This document shows positions 23,936 to 32,854 of a stretch of DNA of 64,000 nucleotides, piece by piece. This DNA comes from Nocardioides euryhalodurans (GTDB lineage: Bacteria > Actinomycetota > Actinomycetes > Propionibacteriales > Nocardioidaceae), in the NCBI RefSeq assembly GCF_004564375.1, contig NZ_CP038267.1, forward strand, positions 1,862,501 to 1,926,500, read 5' to 3'. The notes under the pieces are model-generated. The model was not told the DNA's origin, did no database searches, and saw nothing but the letters and a program-made list of their open reading frames with translations. Position 1 is the first letter of the stretch; each line of letters opens with the position of its first letter. Position numbers and translations under genes: made by a program.

Positions 23936-24546
23936 CCGGTGACCGCCGCCCCACCCTGCGTACCGAGCGGATCCGGCTCGAGCCGCTGACGAGCCGGCAC
24001 GCCGAGCTGCTGGTCGAGCTCGACTCCGACCCGGAGGTGCTGCGCCACATCTTCGGCCGCGCCCTGCCCCGCGACGAGGTCCTGACCGAGCACCTGCCGC
24101 GCCGGCTGCGTCCCGACGGACCGCCGCGCGGGATCGGCTGCTGGGCGGGCTTCGGCACGGACGACGGGAGGTTCCTGGGGTGGTGGACGCTGGCGGTCGA
24201 CGACGAGGACCCGACGACCGCCGAGCTGGGCTACCGGCTGCGTCGCGACGCGTGGGGGCACGGCCTGGCGACGGAGGGCTCGCGTGCCCTGCTCGACCAC
24301 GCCTTCGGGACGCTCCGGCTGCCGTACGTGTGGGCGACGACGATGGCCGTGAACGCCGGGTCCCGCGGCGTGATGCGCAAGCTGGGCATGACGCACGTCC
24401 GCACCGAGGTCCAGGAGTGGGACGACCCGCTCCCCGGTGCGGAGCTCGGCGAGGTGCGCTACGAGATCTCCCGCGAGGACTGGGCCCTGCCCGGATCCGG
24501 GATCAGCCCAGGGCCGGAGGGTCGTACGTCGGCTCGTAGATCGTGA
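23923..24546 (+). CDS. GNAT-family N-acetyltransferase (RimJ/RimL-like)
   Basis: This 207-aa acetyltransferase begins with the RimJ-like opening TLRTERIRLEPLTSRHAELL. The acetyl-CoA site is in ELGYRLRRDAWGHGLATEG (motif A, RRDAWGHGLA), followed by VNAGSRGVMRKLGM (motif B). The substrate is unknown; members act on protein N-termini or small amines. The GTG at 23923 overlaps the citrate synthase stop by 13 bp and is the only suitable start, which makes coupling likely. The 3' end overlaps the convergent VOC gene by 44 bp. Confidence 0.85.
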   Translation: MGELTGDRRPTLRTERIRLEPLTSRHAELLVELDSDPEVLRHIFGRALPRDEVLTEHLPRRLRPDGPPRGIGCWAGFGTDDGRFLGWWTLAVDDEDPTTAELGYRLRRDAWGHGLATEGSRALLDHAFGTLRLPYVWATTMAVNAGSRGVMRKLGMTHVRTEVQEWDDPLPGAELGEVRYEISREDWALPGSGISPGPEGRTSARRS

Positions 24547-24883
24547 TCGTCCCGGCCCCGGGCACCCGCACGCCGACCGTGAGGCCCCACCCCTGGTCCA
24601 CGACGTCGCCGTCGAGCTCCGCCCCGCGCTCGCGCAGCTCGGCCATCGTCGCCGCCAGGTCGTCGCACATGAACGAGACGTCGAATGCCTGGTCCGTCCC
24701 CTGGGCACCGCCGCCGACGCCTTCCCACGAGGACGGGTGGACGCCCATCTCGCTCGGACCGGTGCGGAAGATCAGCCACCCGCCCCCGGTGTCGACCCCC
24801 GGCAGTCGGAGCACGTCGCGGAAGAAGGCGCGAGCGGCCTCGGGGTCCTCGGCGTAGACGAGCGTGTGCATCGCGGTGATCAT
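24503..24883 (-). CDS. VOC superfamily (glyoxalase/bleomycin-resistance-like) protein
   Basis: This small 126-aa protein is of the vicinal-oxygen-chelate fold, with paired beta-alpha-beta-beta-beta modules: TLVYAEDPEAARAFFRDVL at the start, DVSFMCDDLAATMAELRERG in the middle and the C-terminal GTITIYEPTYDPP with a metal-type Glu. No specific substrate can be assigned. The ATG at 24883 is chosen because TACCGT (24896-24891) ends 7 bp upstream with no ribosome binding site; a GTG at 24892 would lie inside that -10 box. Confidence 0.82.
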   Translation of the reverse strand: MITAMHTLVYAEDPEAARAFFRDVLRLPGVDTGGGWLIFRTGPSEMGVHPSSWEGVGGGAQGTDQAFDVSFMCDDLAATMAELRERGAELDGDVVDQGWGLTVGVRVPGAGTITIYEPTYDPPALG

Positions 24884-24925
24884 GGCCGCCACGGTAGTGC
24901 GGGTGCCGGGTGCTTGACTGCGGCC

Positions 24926-25507
24926 ATGACCTCACCGACGGAGCTGTGGGACGACGAGGCCCGGACCTACGACGAGGCCGCCGACCACGGACTGGCCGAC
25001 CCGGCCTGCCGCGCCGCATGGCGGGACCTGCTGCTGGGCGTGCTGCCGAGCCCGCCCGCACGGGTCGCCGACCTCGGCTGCGGGACCGGGACCCTGTCCC
25101 TGCTGCTGGCCGAGGAGGGCTTCGAGGTCACCGGCGTCGACTTCTCGCCCGAGATGCTGCAGCGGGCCCGCACCAAGGCCGGCCACGTGGTGAGGTTCCA
25201 CGAGGGTGACGCCGCAGCGCCACCGCTCGAGGAGGCGGCCCACGACGTGGTCCTCTGCCGGCACGTGCTGTGGGCCCTGCCCTCCCCCTCCGAGGTGCTC
25301 GAGCGCTGGCTGCGGCTGCTCGCGCCGGGCGGCCGGCTGGTGCTCGTCGAGGGCGACTGGTCGACGGGGGCCGGGCTGAGCGCGGAGGCGACCCTCGCGC
25401 TGGTCAGGGGGACGGGCCGCGAGGCCACGCTGCGACGGCTGCCCGAGCCGGTCTTCTGGGGACGTGAGATCACCGACTCGCGCTACCTGGTCGTCAGCGC
25501 CTCTTGA
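24926..25507 (+). CDS. Class I SAM-dependent methyltransferase
   Basis: This 193-aa methyltransferase has motif I VADLGCGTGTLSLLLAEEG (about 50-68), motif II-type VTGVDFSPEMLQRAR and a post-motif DVVLCRHVLWALPSP, as in methyltransferase families 11/25. The substrate cannot be told from sequence; the group includes small-molecule O- and N-methyltransferases. The ATG at 24926 gives a family-typical start (LWDDEARTYDE). It lies head to head with the VOC gene, only 42 bp apart. Confidence 0.85.
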   Translation: MTSPTELWDDEARTYDEAADHGLADPACRAAWRDLLLGVLPSPPARVADLGCGTGTLSLLLAEEGFEVTGVDFSPEMLQRARTKAGHVVRFHEGDAAAPPLEEAAHDVVLCRHVLWALPSPSEVLERWLRLLAPGGRLVLVEGDWSTGAGLSAEATLALVRGTGREATLRRLPEPVFWGREITDSRYLVVSAS

Positions 25508-25532
25508 ACCTGTGACCATATGGTCACATAAT
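25504..25532 (+). promoter_or_regulatory. Promoter and palindromic operator of the ArsR-type regulator
   Basis: TTGAAC (25504-25509) and CATAAT (25527-25532) are 17 bp apart. Between them lies the perfect 18-bp palindrome TGTGACCATATGGTCACA (25511-25528). Transcription would start at about 25539, next to the ATG at 25540. The palindrome is placed to block RNA polymerase when bound, as in autoregulated ArsR/SmtB systems. Confidence 0.7.
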
Positions 25533-25539
25533 GGCAGGC

Positions 25540-25887
25540 ATGGACTCCCAGGACGCCGTCTTCCGGGCCCTGGCCGACCCCACCCGTCGCGAGGTGCTCG
25601 ACCTGCTCTTCGCCCGTGACGGGCAGACCGTCGGCGAGGTCTGCGCAGCGTTCGACGACCGGATGAGTCGCTTCGGGGTGATGAAGCACCTCGCCGTCCT
25701 GACCGAGGCCGACCTCGTCGTCCCGGTGAAGGACGGGCGCACCAAGCGGCTGCACCTCAACCCGGTCCCCATCGAGCAGGTGGCGAACCGCTGGATCAGC
25801 AAGTACGCCGCCCGCTTCACCGCCGCCCTCGTCGGGCTCCAGCAGCAGGTGGAGTCCGACGACACCGCCGAAGGATCCGCCTCATGA
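25540..25887 (+). CDS. ArsR-family transcriptional regulator
   Basis: This winged-helix repressor has about 115 aa and opens with the typical AVFRALADPTRREVLDLL. The recognition helix is around DDRMSRFGVMKHLAVLTEADLV, with the wing in VPVKDGRTKRLHL. No Cys-rich metal site is present, so a non-metal signal is likely, as in many ArsR proteins paired with SRPBCC proteins. The ATG at 25540 is preferred over 25531 because the latter lies in the -10 hexamer. It overlaps the SRPBCC gene by 4 bp. Confidence 0.9.
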   Translation: MDSQDAVFRALADPTRREVLDLLFARDGQTVGEVCAAFDDRMSRFGVMKHLAVLTEADLVVPVKDGRTKRLHLNPVPIEQVANRWISKYAARFTAALVGLQQQVESDDTAEGSAS

Positions 25888-26807
25888 CCATCACCGCGCA
25901 CGTCTACCAGATCCACATCAACGCCGACGCAGACCAGGTGTGGGCGGCGATCACGCAGTCGGAGTGGAAGCGGCGCTACTTCCACGGCACGTCGTACGCC
26001 GAGGGGCCGGTCCCCGGTGCGCGCTACCGCACCGTCAAGGCCGACGGAGGCGACGCGGTCGACGGGATGATCGAGGAGATGACCCCGCCGGGGCCGGGCA
26101 CGCCCGGCCGCTTCGTGCAGACGTGGCACGTGCTCTACGACGCCGACCTCGCGGCCGAACCGCCGAGCCGGGTCGAGTGGACCGTCGAGCAGGTCGGTGA
26201 CCGGCTCACCCGGGTGCGGCTGCGCCACGGCGACCTCGCCTCCAGCCCGCTCACCTGGGCATCCGTCAAGGACGGCTGGGTGTGGGTCCTCGACGCGCTC
26301 AAGACGGTGCTCGAGACCGGCCGCACGCTGCCGTCGATCACGGTCGACGGCGACGACTCCCCCGTGTCCGCCGAGGGCGACTGGCACCGACGCCAGGGCG
26401 TCGAGGCGACCAACGCCGCCTTCGAGCTGCTGCCGGCGCAGCGCGACGCCGAGGCCGACGAGCGGCTGCTGCGGCTGGCGTACGCCGCGGCGTACCACTG
26501 GGAGCGGGCGGCCGGCCGAGCCCCGGTCAACGACGTCCGGGCCGACTACCTCGTCTCACGCGCCCTGACCGCCACCGGGCAGCCCGACCGGGGGCTCCGG
26601 GTCGCCGACCGCGTGCTCGGGTCCTGCCGGGAGCTCGGCATCGACGACTTCGACCTCGCCTACGCCCACGAGGCCCGTGCCCGGGCGCTGCACGCGCTGG
26701 GCCGGGCCGAGGAGGCCGCGCGCGCCTGGCGGGACGCGCGGTCGGTCGAGGTCGCCGACCCCGAGGACCGCGCGCTGGTCGAGGCCGACCTCGCGACCCT
26801 CGGCTGA
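25884..26807 (+). CDS. SRPBCC (AHSA1-like) domain protein with a C-terminal helical-repeat domain
   Basis: This 307-aa protein has residues about 1-150 as an AHSA1/START-like ligand-binding domain (HINADADQVWAAITQSEWKRRYF, with WTVEQVGDRLTRVRLRHGDL). Residues about 165-305 are an all-helical, TPR-like region (ADERLLRLAYAAAYHWERAA, ALHALGRAEEAARAWRDA). ArsR-AHSA1 pairs are frequent in actinobacteria, but the helical extension is less usual. Binding of a small hydrophobic ligand is plausible; no enzyme activity can be inferred. Confidence 0.85.
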   Translation: MTITAHVYQIHINADADQVWAAITQSEWKRRYFHGTSYAEGPVPGARYRTVKADGGDAVDGMIEEMTPPGPGTPGRFVQTWHVLYDADLAAEPPSRVEWTVEQVGDRLTRVRLRHGDLASSPLTWASVKDGWVWVLDALKTVLETGRTLPSITVDGDDSPVSAEGDWHRRQGVEATNAAFELLPAQRDAEADERLLRLAYAAAYHWERAAGRAPVNDVRADYLVSRALTATGQPDRGLRVADRVLGSCRELGIDDFDLAYAHEARARALHALGRAEEAARAWRDARSVEVADPEDRALVEADLATLG

Positions 26808-26809
26808 GG

Positions 26810-27385
26810 TCAGTCCGGGACGCGGCCGTCGTACCAGCTGGTGGTGCCCCGGCCACCGGGCCGGCTCAGCGAGATGTGCATGTGGTCGCGGTGGCGCAGG
26901 GTCTTGGAGCACGACCGCTTCCGTCGGCACGAGCTGCTCAGGTAGTCGCGCTCGGCGAACTCACGGTCGTCGTAGGACCGGTAGATGTGGTCGTTCCAGA
27001 TGATGTACATGATGCCCATCCGGCGGGCGAGCGCATGGTCGTTGCCGTGGCGGTCCGTCGCGCGGATCCGGGTCAGGAACGCCCGGGCCAGCCGTCGGTG
27101 CTTGGCCTTGGTCGCGTCGAGGGTCCAGTCGAAGGCGCGGCCCTCCTTGTGCTCGGAGGCGCCGCCGGAGCGGCAGGGCCGCGAGGTCGGTCCGTAGCCG
27201 CCACCGCGGGTGTTGACCAGCCAGCGGCCGAGCGCCTTGGTGCCCGGCTTGGCCTGCGGGGCGCAGCGGGTCTGCGGCTGGTAGTCGGCGTACGGCTCGA
27301 TGCGGGCGTGGGCGGGTGCGGCGACGAGCAGCAGGGCCGCGATCGTCGTGACGACGAGAGCGAGTCCGAGGGGTCGGGGGGTCAT
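26810..27385 (-). CDS. Secreted LAS-type (M15-like) metallopeptidase-related protein
   Basis: This 191-aa protein has a signal peptide (MTPRPLGLALVVTTIAALLL, cleaved near AHA). The zinc-site motifs of LAS peptidases appear as SEHKEGRAFDW (S-x-H-x3-R-A-x-D) and RHRDHMHISL (H-x-H). Such proteins cut or bind cell-wall peptides. Two Cys pairs probably form disulfides outside the cell. Start choice: the ATG at 27385 follows GGAAAGG; an upstream GTG would add a non-signal stretch. Confidence 0.8.
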   Translation of the reverse strand: MTPRPLGLALVVTTIAALLLVAAPAHARIEPYADYQPQTRCAPQAKPGTKALGRWLVNTRGGGYGPTSRPCRSGGASEHKEGRAFDWTLDATKAKHRRLARAFLTRIRATDRHGNDHALARRMGIMYIIWNDHIYRSYDDREFAERDYLSSSCRRKRSCSKTLRHRDHMHISLSRPGGRGTTSWYDGRVPD

Positions 27386-27546
27386 GGAAGGCCTTTCCGG
27401 GGGGTGCCAGGCTCCGACGAGGGTAGGCGGGATCACGGCCGCTGTCAGCGGTCGAGCTGGTCCAGACCCCCGTGTCCGGTCCCCCGGCGCCGGGCGTACC
27501 GTCGATCATCCGGCGGATCGGGACGCCCCGACCGTGGAGCGAAAGC

Positions 27547-28110
27547 ATGGCCAGGATCCGCCCGTCCGTCCTCTCGGTCATCGCCCTCGTGCTCGTGGCG
27601 CCGCTGCTGTCGGCGCCTCCGGCGCAGGCGGCCGGCACCACCTACATCAGCTTCGAGGACCGGCCGCTCAGGTGCAGCTTCGACGACACCCAGCCGCTGC
27701 GCGGGCACTACGCAGCCGCGAAGTTCCGCGGCCCCACCGCGACCGGCGGTGGCGCCGTCCTGGACACCTGCGGCGGCTTCGGCGTCGCACCCCGCACCGG
27801 ATCGAGGTTCCTCGCCTTCAACACCGGCGGCCAGCTCGCCAACGGCGGGGTACCCCGCGGGCCTGAGAGGATCTCGCTGACCACCCGCCAGAAGCGGGTG
27901 ACGATCTGGGTGTCCCAGACCGGCACGAGCGTGGGGGACGCGACCTTCAGGCTCGTCGCGCGCCGTCGCGGGACCGTGGTCGCGAGGGCGACGAGGACGA
28001 CGGACACCGCGGCCTGGGTCAGGCTCACCGTGCGCGTGCGCCGTGGCATCGACGCGGTCACGCTCAGCGCGCCCGGCGAGCCGGACGGGTGTGGCTCGCG
28101 GACGACCTGA
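27547..28110 (+). pseudogene. Secreted protein of unknown function, probable 3' frameshift
   Basis: From the ATG at 27547 (GGAGCGAAAG upstream) the frame encodes a signal peptide (VLSVIALVLVAPLLSAPPAQAA) and a beta-rich secreted domain, ending PDGCGSRTT at 28110. Adding one base to the GGG at 28087-28089 would instead give PDGVWLADDLTTVS, ending at 28124. That reads like the natural edge strand of a beta-sandwich domain. Either the strain has a frameshift or the assembly has a homopolymer error. I do not recognise the family. Confidence 0.6.
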
Positions 28111-28116
28111 CGACGG

Positions 28117-28599
28117 TCAGCTGAGCGGCTTGGCGAAGCAGCGGTTCTTCGGCGACCACCGGTAGTGCCCGAAGCTCGGGATCCGGCGGTACCCGGAGGA
28201 GAGGTAGAGCGCGATCGCCTCCGGCTGCTCCGATCCGGTCTCCAGCACCATCGCCTCGGCTCCCGACTCCCGGGCGGTCGACTCGAGGTGGGCCAGGACG
28301 GTGCGGGCGTGGCCCGCGCCCCTGGCGTGCGCCACGACGAACATCCGCTTGATCTCGGCGGTCACGGTCGTGCCGAAGGCCTCGACGTCGTCCCGCCGAC
28401 GCCAGGCACCCGAGGCGACCGGCTCCCCGTCGAGGTAGCCCACGAAGAAGCTGCCGGCCGGGGCCTCGAACATCAGCGGGTCGAGGGGGGTGTCGTCGCG
28501 GCCGCCGTAGCGGACGACGTACTCCTCCTGGACGGCCTCGATCAGCTGCAGCGCATCGGGATGACCGAAGCCGACGCGGGCGATGACCAGCTCAGGCAA
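28117..28599 (-). CDS. GNAT-family N-acetyltransferase
   Basis: This protein of about 160 aa begins PELVIARVGFGHPDALQLIE. The acetyl-CoA site is KRMFVVAHARGAGHARTVLAHLE (motif A), followed by GAEAMVLETGSEQPEAIALYLSSGYRRI (motif B). The GNAT with YRWSPKNRCFAKPL at the C-terminus is common in actinobacteria; the substrate is unknown. TTG at 28599 is the best start: it overlaps the upstream zinc-ribbon gene by 8 bp and fits family N-termini. The frame stays open further upstream, but that stretch overlaps the zinc-ribbon gene. Confidence 0.83.
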   Translation of the reverse strand: MPELVIARVGFGHPDALQLIEAVQEEYVVRYGGRDDTPLDPLMFEAPAGSFFVGYLDGEPVASGAWRRRDDVEAFGTTVTAEIKRMFVVAHARGAGHARTVLAHLESTARESGAEAMVLETGSEQPEAIALYLSSGYRRIPSFGHYRWSPKNRCFAKPLS

Positions 28600-29022
28600 G
28601 GGACTGGCCGCACCCAGAGCAGAAGCGGGCGTCGGCGTCGCTGCGGACCCCGCACTGGCGGCAGAAGGGCCCGGCAGCCGGCCGGTCGTCGACGGTCCGG
28701 CCCACCCCCGCGACACCCCGGCCGTCGCTGAGGTAGGCGGCGCTGTCCTTGATCACCGGCGAGAGCTCGCCCGACGCGTAACGGGCGGCGACACCCACGT
28801 AGCCGGCCTGGGTGAGCCAGCCACCGACCGCGAGCAGGGGGATGGCGACGAAGAACATCCAGAACCTGGTCGGACCCTCGAAGGAGTCGACCGTGCTGAA
28901 GAAGTCGATGCCCCCGATCACGAGGGGACCAGCGCCACGGCGATCACGGCAGGTCCCGCGACCCGCAGGAAGGTACGCAGACCCGACTGGTTGGCGAGCC
29001 CCGGGTTCGGAACGGTGTTCAT
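28592..29022 (-). pseudogene. Zinc-ribbon membrane protein, split by a probable frameshift
   Basis: Two overlapping frames together look like one protein. Part one (29022-28918) gives 34 residues with a first membrane segment, LRTFLRVAGPAVIAVALVPS. Part two (28921-28592) starts VIGGIDFFSTVDSFEGP and has a second membrane segment (FWMFFVAIPLLAVGGWL) and a C-terminal zinc ribbon with CRQCG and CSGCG. Family members I recall have both membrane segments in one chain. One extra base in the GGGG at 28924-28927 would join them as ALVPLVIGGIDF. As written, part two could still be made from its GTG (28921). An AGGGAG lies just upstream of the ATG at 29022. Confidence 0.65.
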
Positions 29023-29068
29023 GGTCTCCCTCGATTTCGTGGTCGCCCTGCGGCGGGTGCCAGAATAG

Positions 29069-30247
<1,179 letters not shown>

Positions 30248-30264
30248 CAGATCGGCTCCCCAGG

Positions 30265-30327
30265 GATAGTCCGTCACGGAACGGTCGCGACGCGCCCGGG
30301 TCCACGACCGATTCGTGACGCACTATC
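30265..30327. terminator. Bidirectional terminator between serC and the macrodomain gene
   Basis: Two 23-base arms (30265-30287 and 30305-30327) pair at 18 of 23 positions, beginning GATAGT and ending ACTATC, with a 17-base loop. The genes on each side converge, and the right arm includes the TAG of the macrodomain gene. It would form a hairpin in transcripts from either direction. Confidence 0.6.
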
Positions 30328-30820
30328 TCGCCAAGCGCTGACGGATCGCCTCGTACGTCACGGCGTCGTACGCCACCAGCCGGGCCTCCTCGACCTGCGT
30401 CGGGGAGGCCCGCAGCGTCTCCACGGCCACGGCGACCGCGTCGTCCTTGGGCCACCCGTAGATCCCGGCGCTGACGAGCGGGAAGGCGACCGAGCCGGCC
30501 CCGAGCTCGTCGGCGACCGCCAGCGCCCGGGCGTAGCAGGACACCAGCAACGCGCGATCGGTCTCACCGGCCCGGTGGTTCGGCCCGACGACGTGGATCA
30601 CCCAGCGGGCCCGCATCTCCCCCGCCGTCGTCCACCCGGCGTCGCCGGTGGACAGCCCGTCCGGGAACCGGCGGACACAGTCCGCCAGCACCTCCGGCCC
30701 GCCCGCCGCGTGGATCGCCCCGTCGACCCCGCCTCCGCCACGCATCGCCCGGTTGGCGGCGTTGACCACCGCATCGACCTGCTGCCGGGTGATGTCGCCG
30801 TGGACGACCGTGAGCTCCAT
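30323..30820 (-). CDS. Macrodomain (ADP-ribose-binding) protein
   Basis: This 165-aa protein is a single macrodomain of the YmdB/MacroD type, which binds or hydrolyses O-acetyl-ADP-ribose and may remove mono-ADP-ribose from proteins. The motifs are VVHGDITRQQVDAVVNAANR, RGGGGVDGAIHAAGG (Asn and Gly-rich loop) and FPLVSAGIYGWPKDDAVAVA. The ATG is 8 bp after GATAGT (30834-30829), which overlaps the end of the upstream topoisomerase gene, so a leaderless start is possible. Confidence 0.93.
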   Translation of the reverse strand: MELTVVHGDITRQQVDAVVNAANRAMRGGGGVDGAIHAAGGPEVLADCVRRFPDGLSTGDAGWTTAGEMRARWVIHVVGPNHRAGETDRALLVSCYARALAVADELGAGSVAFPLVSAGIYGWPKDDAVAVAVETLRASPTQVEEARLVAYDAVTYEAIRQRLAR

Positions 30821-30829
30821 GGCTGAGGA

Positions 30830-31825
30830 CTATCGCAGCAGCCGGAGCACCGCGCGCTCCAGCGCGGCCTGGCGCTCGTCCGCGGTGCGGTGGCTCCGGC
30901 GGGCGGTCGCGGCGATCGTGCGGCCCTCCTCGTAGGCGTCGACCACGCGAGGGTCGACGTACGACGACTTCGCCAGGGCCGGGGTGTTGCCGAGGAACTC
31001 CGCGACCTCCTTCATCGCCGCGGAGACCGCCCGCTTGCGCGAGGCCTTGCTCTCCCCCGGCTCCTCCGACTCCGCGAGCGAGGCGGCCGCCAGCACCGTG
31101 GCGTGCCAGGTCCGGAAGTCCTTCGCCGAGTAGTCCTCACCGGTGGCCTCGCGCAGGTAGTCGTTGACGTGGGACGAGTGCAGGTCCCGCCAGCTGCGGC
31201 CCTCCTTCCACGCGAGCAGCTGGTCGCCGCCGCGGCGCCGGCGCATCACCTCCAGCGCCCCGATGGCGTGGGGGTCGTCGATGGTGACGGAGTGCTCGAC
31301 GCCGGACTTGCCCTCGAAGCAGAAGACGAGCGCGTCCCCCTGCCGGCGCACGTGCCGGCGCTGCAGCGTGGTGAGCCCGAAGCTGCCGTTCTGGTCGGCG
31401 TAGACGTCGTTGCCGATCCGGAAGTAGCCCAGGTCGAGCAGCCGTACGGCGGTCGCGCAGGCCCGTGCGTGCGGCATCCCCTCGGTGCCGAGGTCGACCA
31501 GGATCTGCTCGCGGGCCCGGGACAGCACCTTTCCGAAGCCGAGGACCCTGACGTGCTTCTCGCCGTCCCGCTTGGTCCGCCAGTCGGGGTGGTAGAGGTA
31601 CTGACGCCGGCCGGCGTCATCGGTGCCCACGGCCTGCAGGTGGCCGTTGGCCAGCGGGCAGATCCACACGTCCCGCCAGGCGGGCGGGATCACCAGGTCG
31701 CGGCAGCGCTGGGCGTCCTCGTCGGGCAGCCGGGCTCCGTCGGCATCGAGGTAGACGAAGCCGGAGCCCGCGCGACGACGCGTCCAGCCCGGCCCGTCGC
31801 AGGAGGTACGTCGCAGCCGCGGCAT
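30830..31825 (-). CDS. DNA topoisomerase IB (poxvirus-like, bacterial)
   Basis: This 331-aa type IB topoisomerase relaxes supercoils by nicking one strand through a 3'-phosphotyrosine. The catalytic Tyr is in AKSSYVDPRVV; the active-site His is in DFRTWHATVLAA; the N-terminal IPPAWRDVWICPLANGHLQAVG and GRRQYLYHPDWR blocks are family marks. The ATG at 31825 lies 7 bp after TACGCT (31838-31833), which suggests a leaderless message. Such enzymes are scattered in soil bacteria. Confidence 0.95.
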   Translation of the reverse strand: MPRLRRTSCDGPGWTRRRAGSGFVYLDADGARLPDEDAQRCRDLVIPPAWRDVWICPLANGHLQAVGTDDAGRRQYLYHPDWRTKRDGEKHVRVLGFGKVLSRAREQILVDLGTEGMPHARACATAVRLLDLGYFRIGNDVYADQNGSFGLTTLQRRHVRRQGDALVFCFEGKSGVEHSVTIDDPHAIGALEVMRRRRGGDQLLAWKEGRSWRDLHSSHVNDYLREATGEDYSAKDFRTWHATVLAAASLAESEEPGESKASRKRAVSAAMKEVAEFLGNTPALAKSSYVDPRVVDAYEEGRTIAATARRSHRTADERQAALERAVLRLLR

Positions 31826-31879
31826 GCCCGGGAGCGTACGACGCGGGCGCCGGTCAGGGGCTCACCCCGAAGGAGATCG

Positions 31880-32854
31880 TCAGCGCGGCCGCAGCGAGCG
31901 CAGCAGCACGACGAGCATCACCCCGCCGACCAGGCCGCCGAGCAGCCACGGCCAGGGGTCGCGTCGCGGGGCGGGCTGCGGGGGTGCCTGCTCCGGCGCG
32001 GACGGCGACGGTGAGTCCGACGCGTCCGAGGACCGGCCCGGTGCCGGCGCCATCGCGCGCACCAGGTCCGGCGGGAGCGCCACCTCGTGCACCGGCGCGC
32101 GCACACCCTCGGAGCTCACCAGCAGCCGATCGTCCTCGGTGACCGCGATGCCCTCACCCTGCTCCGAGGGTGGCAGGGAGACCTCCCCCACGATGCGCAG
32201 CGAGGGCCAGGCGAGGACCATCGCCCGGCCGTAGTCGCGCAGCACCAGGTGTCGGCCGTCGGGGAAGAAGGCGCCGTCGGTGACCAACGGCATCACCGCG
32301 CCCAGCGACCTCAGGCGGAGCGGGTCCTCGCTGCCGAGGTCCGTCGCGGCCGCCAGCAGCTCGCCGCCGAGGATGCCCTTGGTGGCGACGAGCAGCCGAC
32401 CGGACCGGGGGTGGACGAGCAGCGCCTCGGCGTCGGTGGGTCCGCCGGGCAGCACCAGGTCGAGGGCCTCTCCCTCGACCGCACGGTCGCCGCGCGCCAC
32501 GGGCACCCGGGTCACCCGCGTCGTGGCGCGCTCCCCCGCGTTGTCGCCGATGTCGGCGACCCACACCTCGCCCGGCCCGGCGGGTGCCAGCGCCTCGACG
32601 TCGACCGGCTCCCCGACCCACCGGGTCACCCCGACGGTCTCGCCGGTGGCCGGGTCGACCACGAAGACGCGGGCCTCGTCCCCGGAGTCGTTGACCGTGA
32701 CGACGAGGTCGTCGGCGACGACGAGCCCGCTCGACTCGGTGATCTCCGGGTCCGCGAACCGGAACAGCGGGCGGTCGCCTTCCGTCGCCGCGGACGCGCC
32801 GATCCCGAAGGGCAGCGCCACCAGCAGCGCCGCCGCGACCTCACGCAGGACCAC
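31880..32854 (-). CDS. Secreted, membrane-anchored protein with propeller-like repeats, unknown function
   Basis: This 324-aa protein has a signal peptide (REVAAALLVALPFGIGASAA), a body of short beta-rich repeats (SSGLVVADDLVVTVNDSGDEARVF, DVEALAPAGPGEVWVADIGDN, DAEALLVHPRSGRLLVATKG, GEGIAVTEDDRLLVSSEG), a Ser/Pro linker, and a C-terminal membrane helix (WLLGGLVGGVMLVVLL) followed by Arg. It resembles wall-side propellers such as SdiA-regulated or esterase-like phytase folds, but I cannot place it. The start is GTG at 32854, overlapping the methyltransferase stop by 14 bp. Confidence 0.75.
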   Translation of the reverse strand: MVLREVAAALLVALPFGIGASAATEGDRPLFRFADPEITESSGLVVADDLVVTVNDSGDEARVFVVDPATGETVGVTRWVGEPVDVEALAPAGPGEVWVADIGDNAGERATTRVTRVPVARGDRAVEGEALDLVLPGGPTDAEALLVHPRSGRLLVATKGILGGELLAAATDLGSEDPLRLRSLGAVMPLVTDGAFFPDGRHLVLRDYGRAMVLAWPSLRIVGEVSLPPSEQGEGIAVTEDDRLLVSSEGVRAPVHEVALPPDLVRAMAPAPGRSSDASDSPSPSAPEQAPPQPAPRRDPWPWLLGGLVGGVMLVVLLRSLRPR

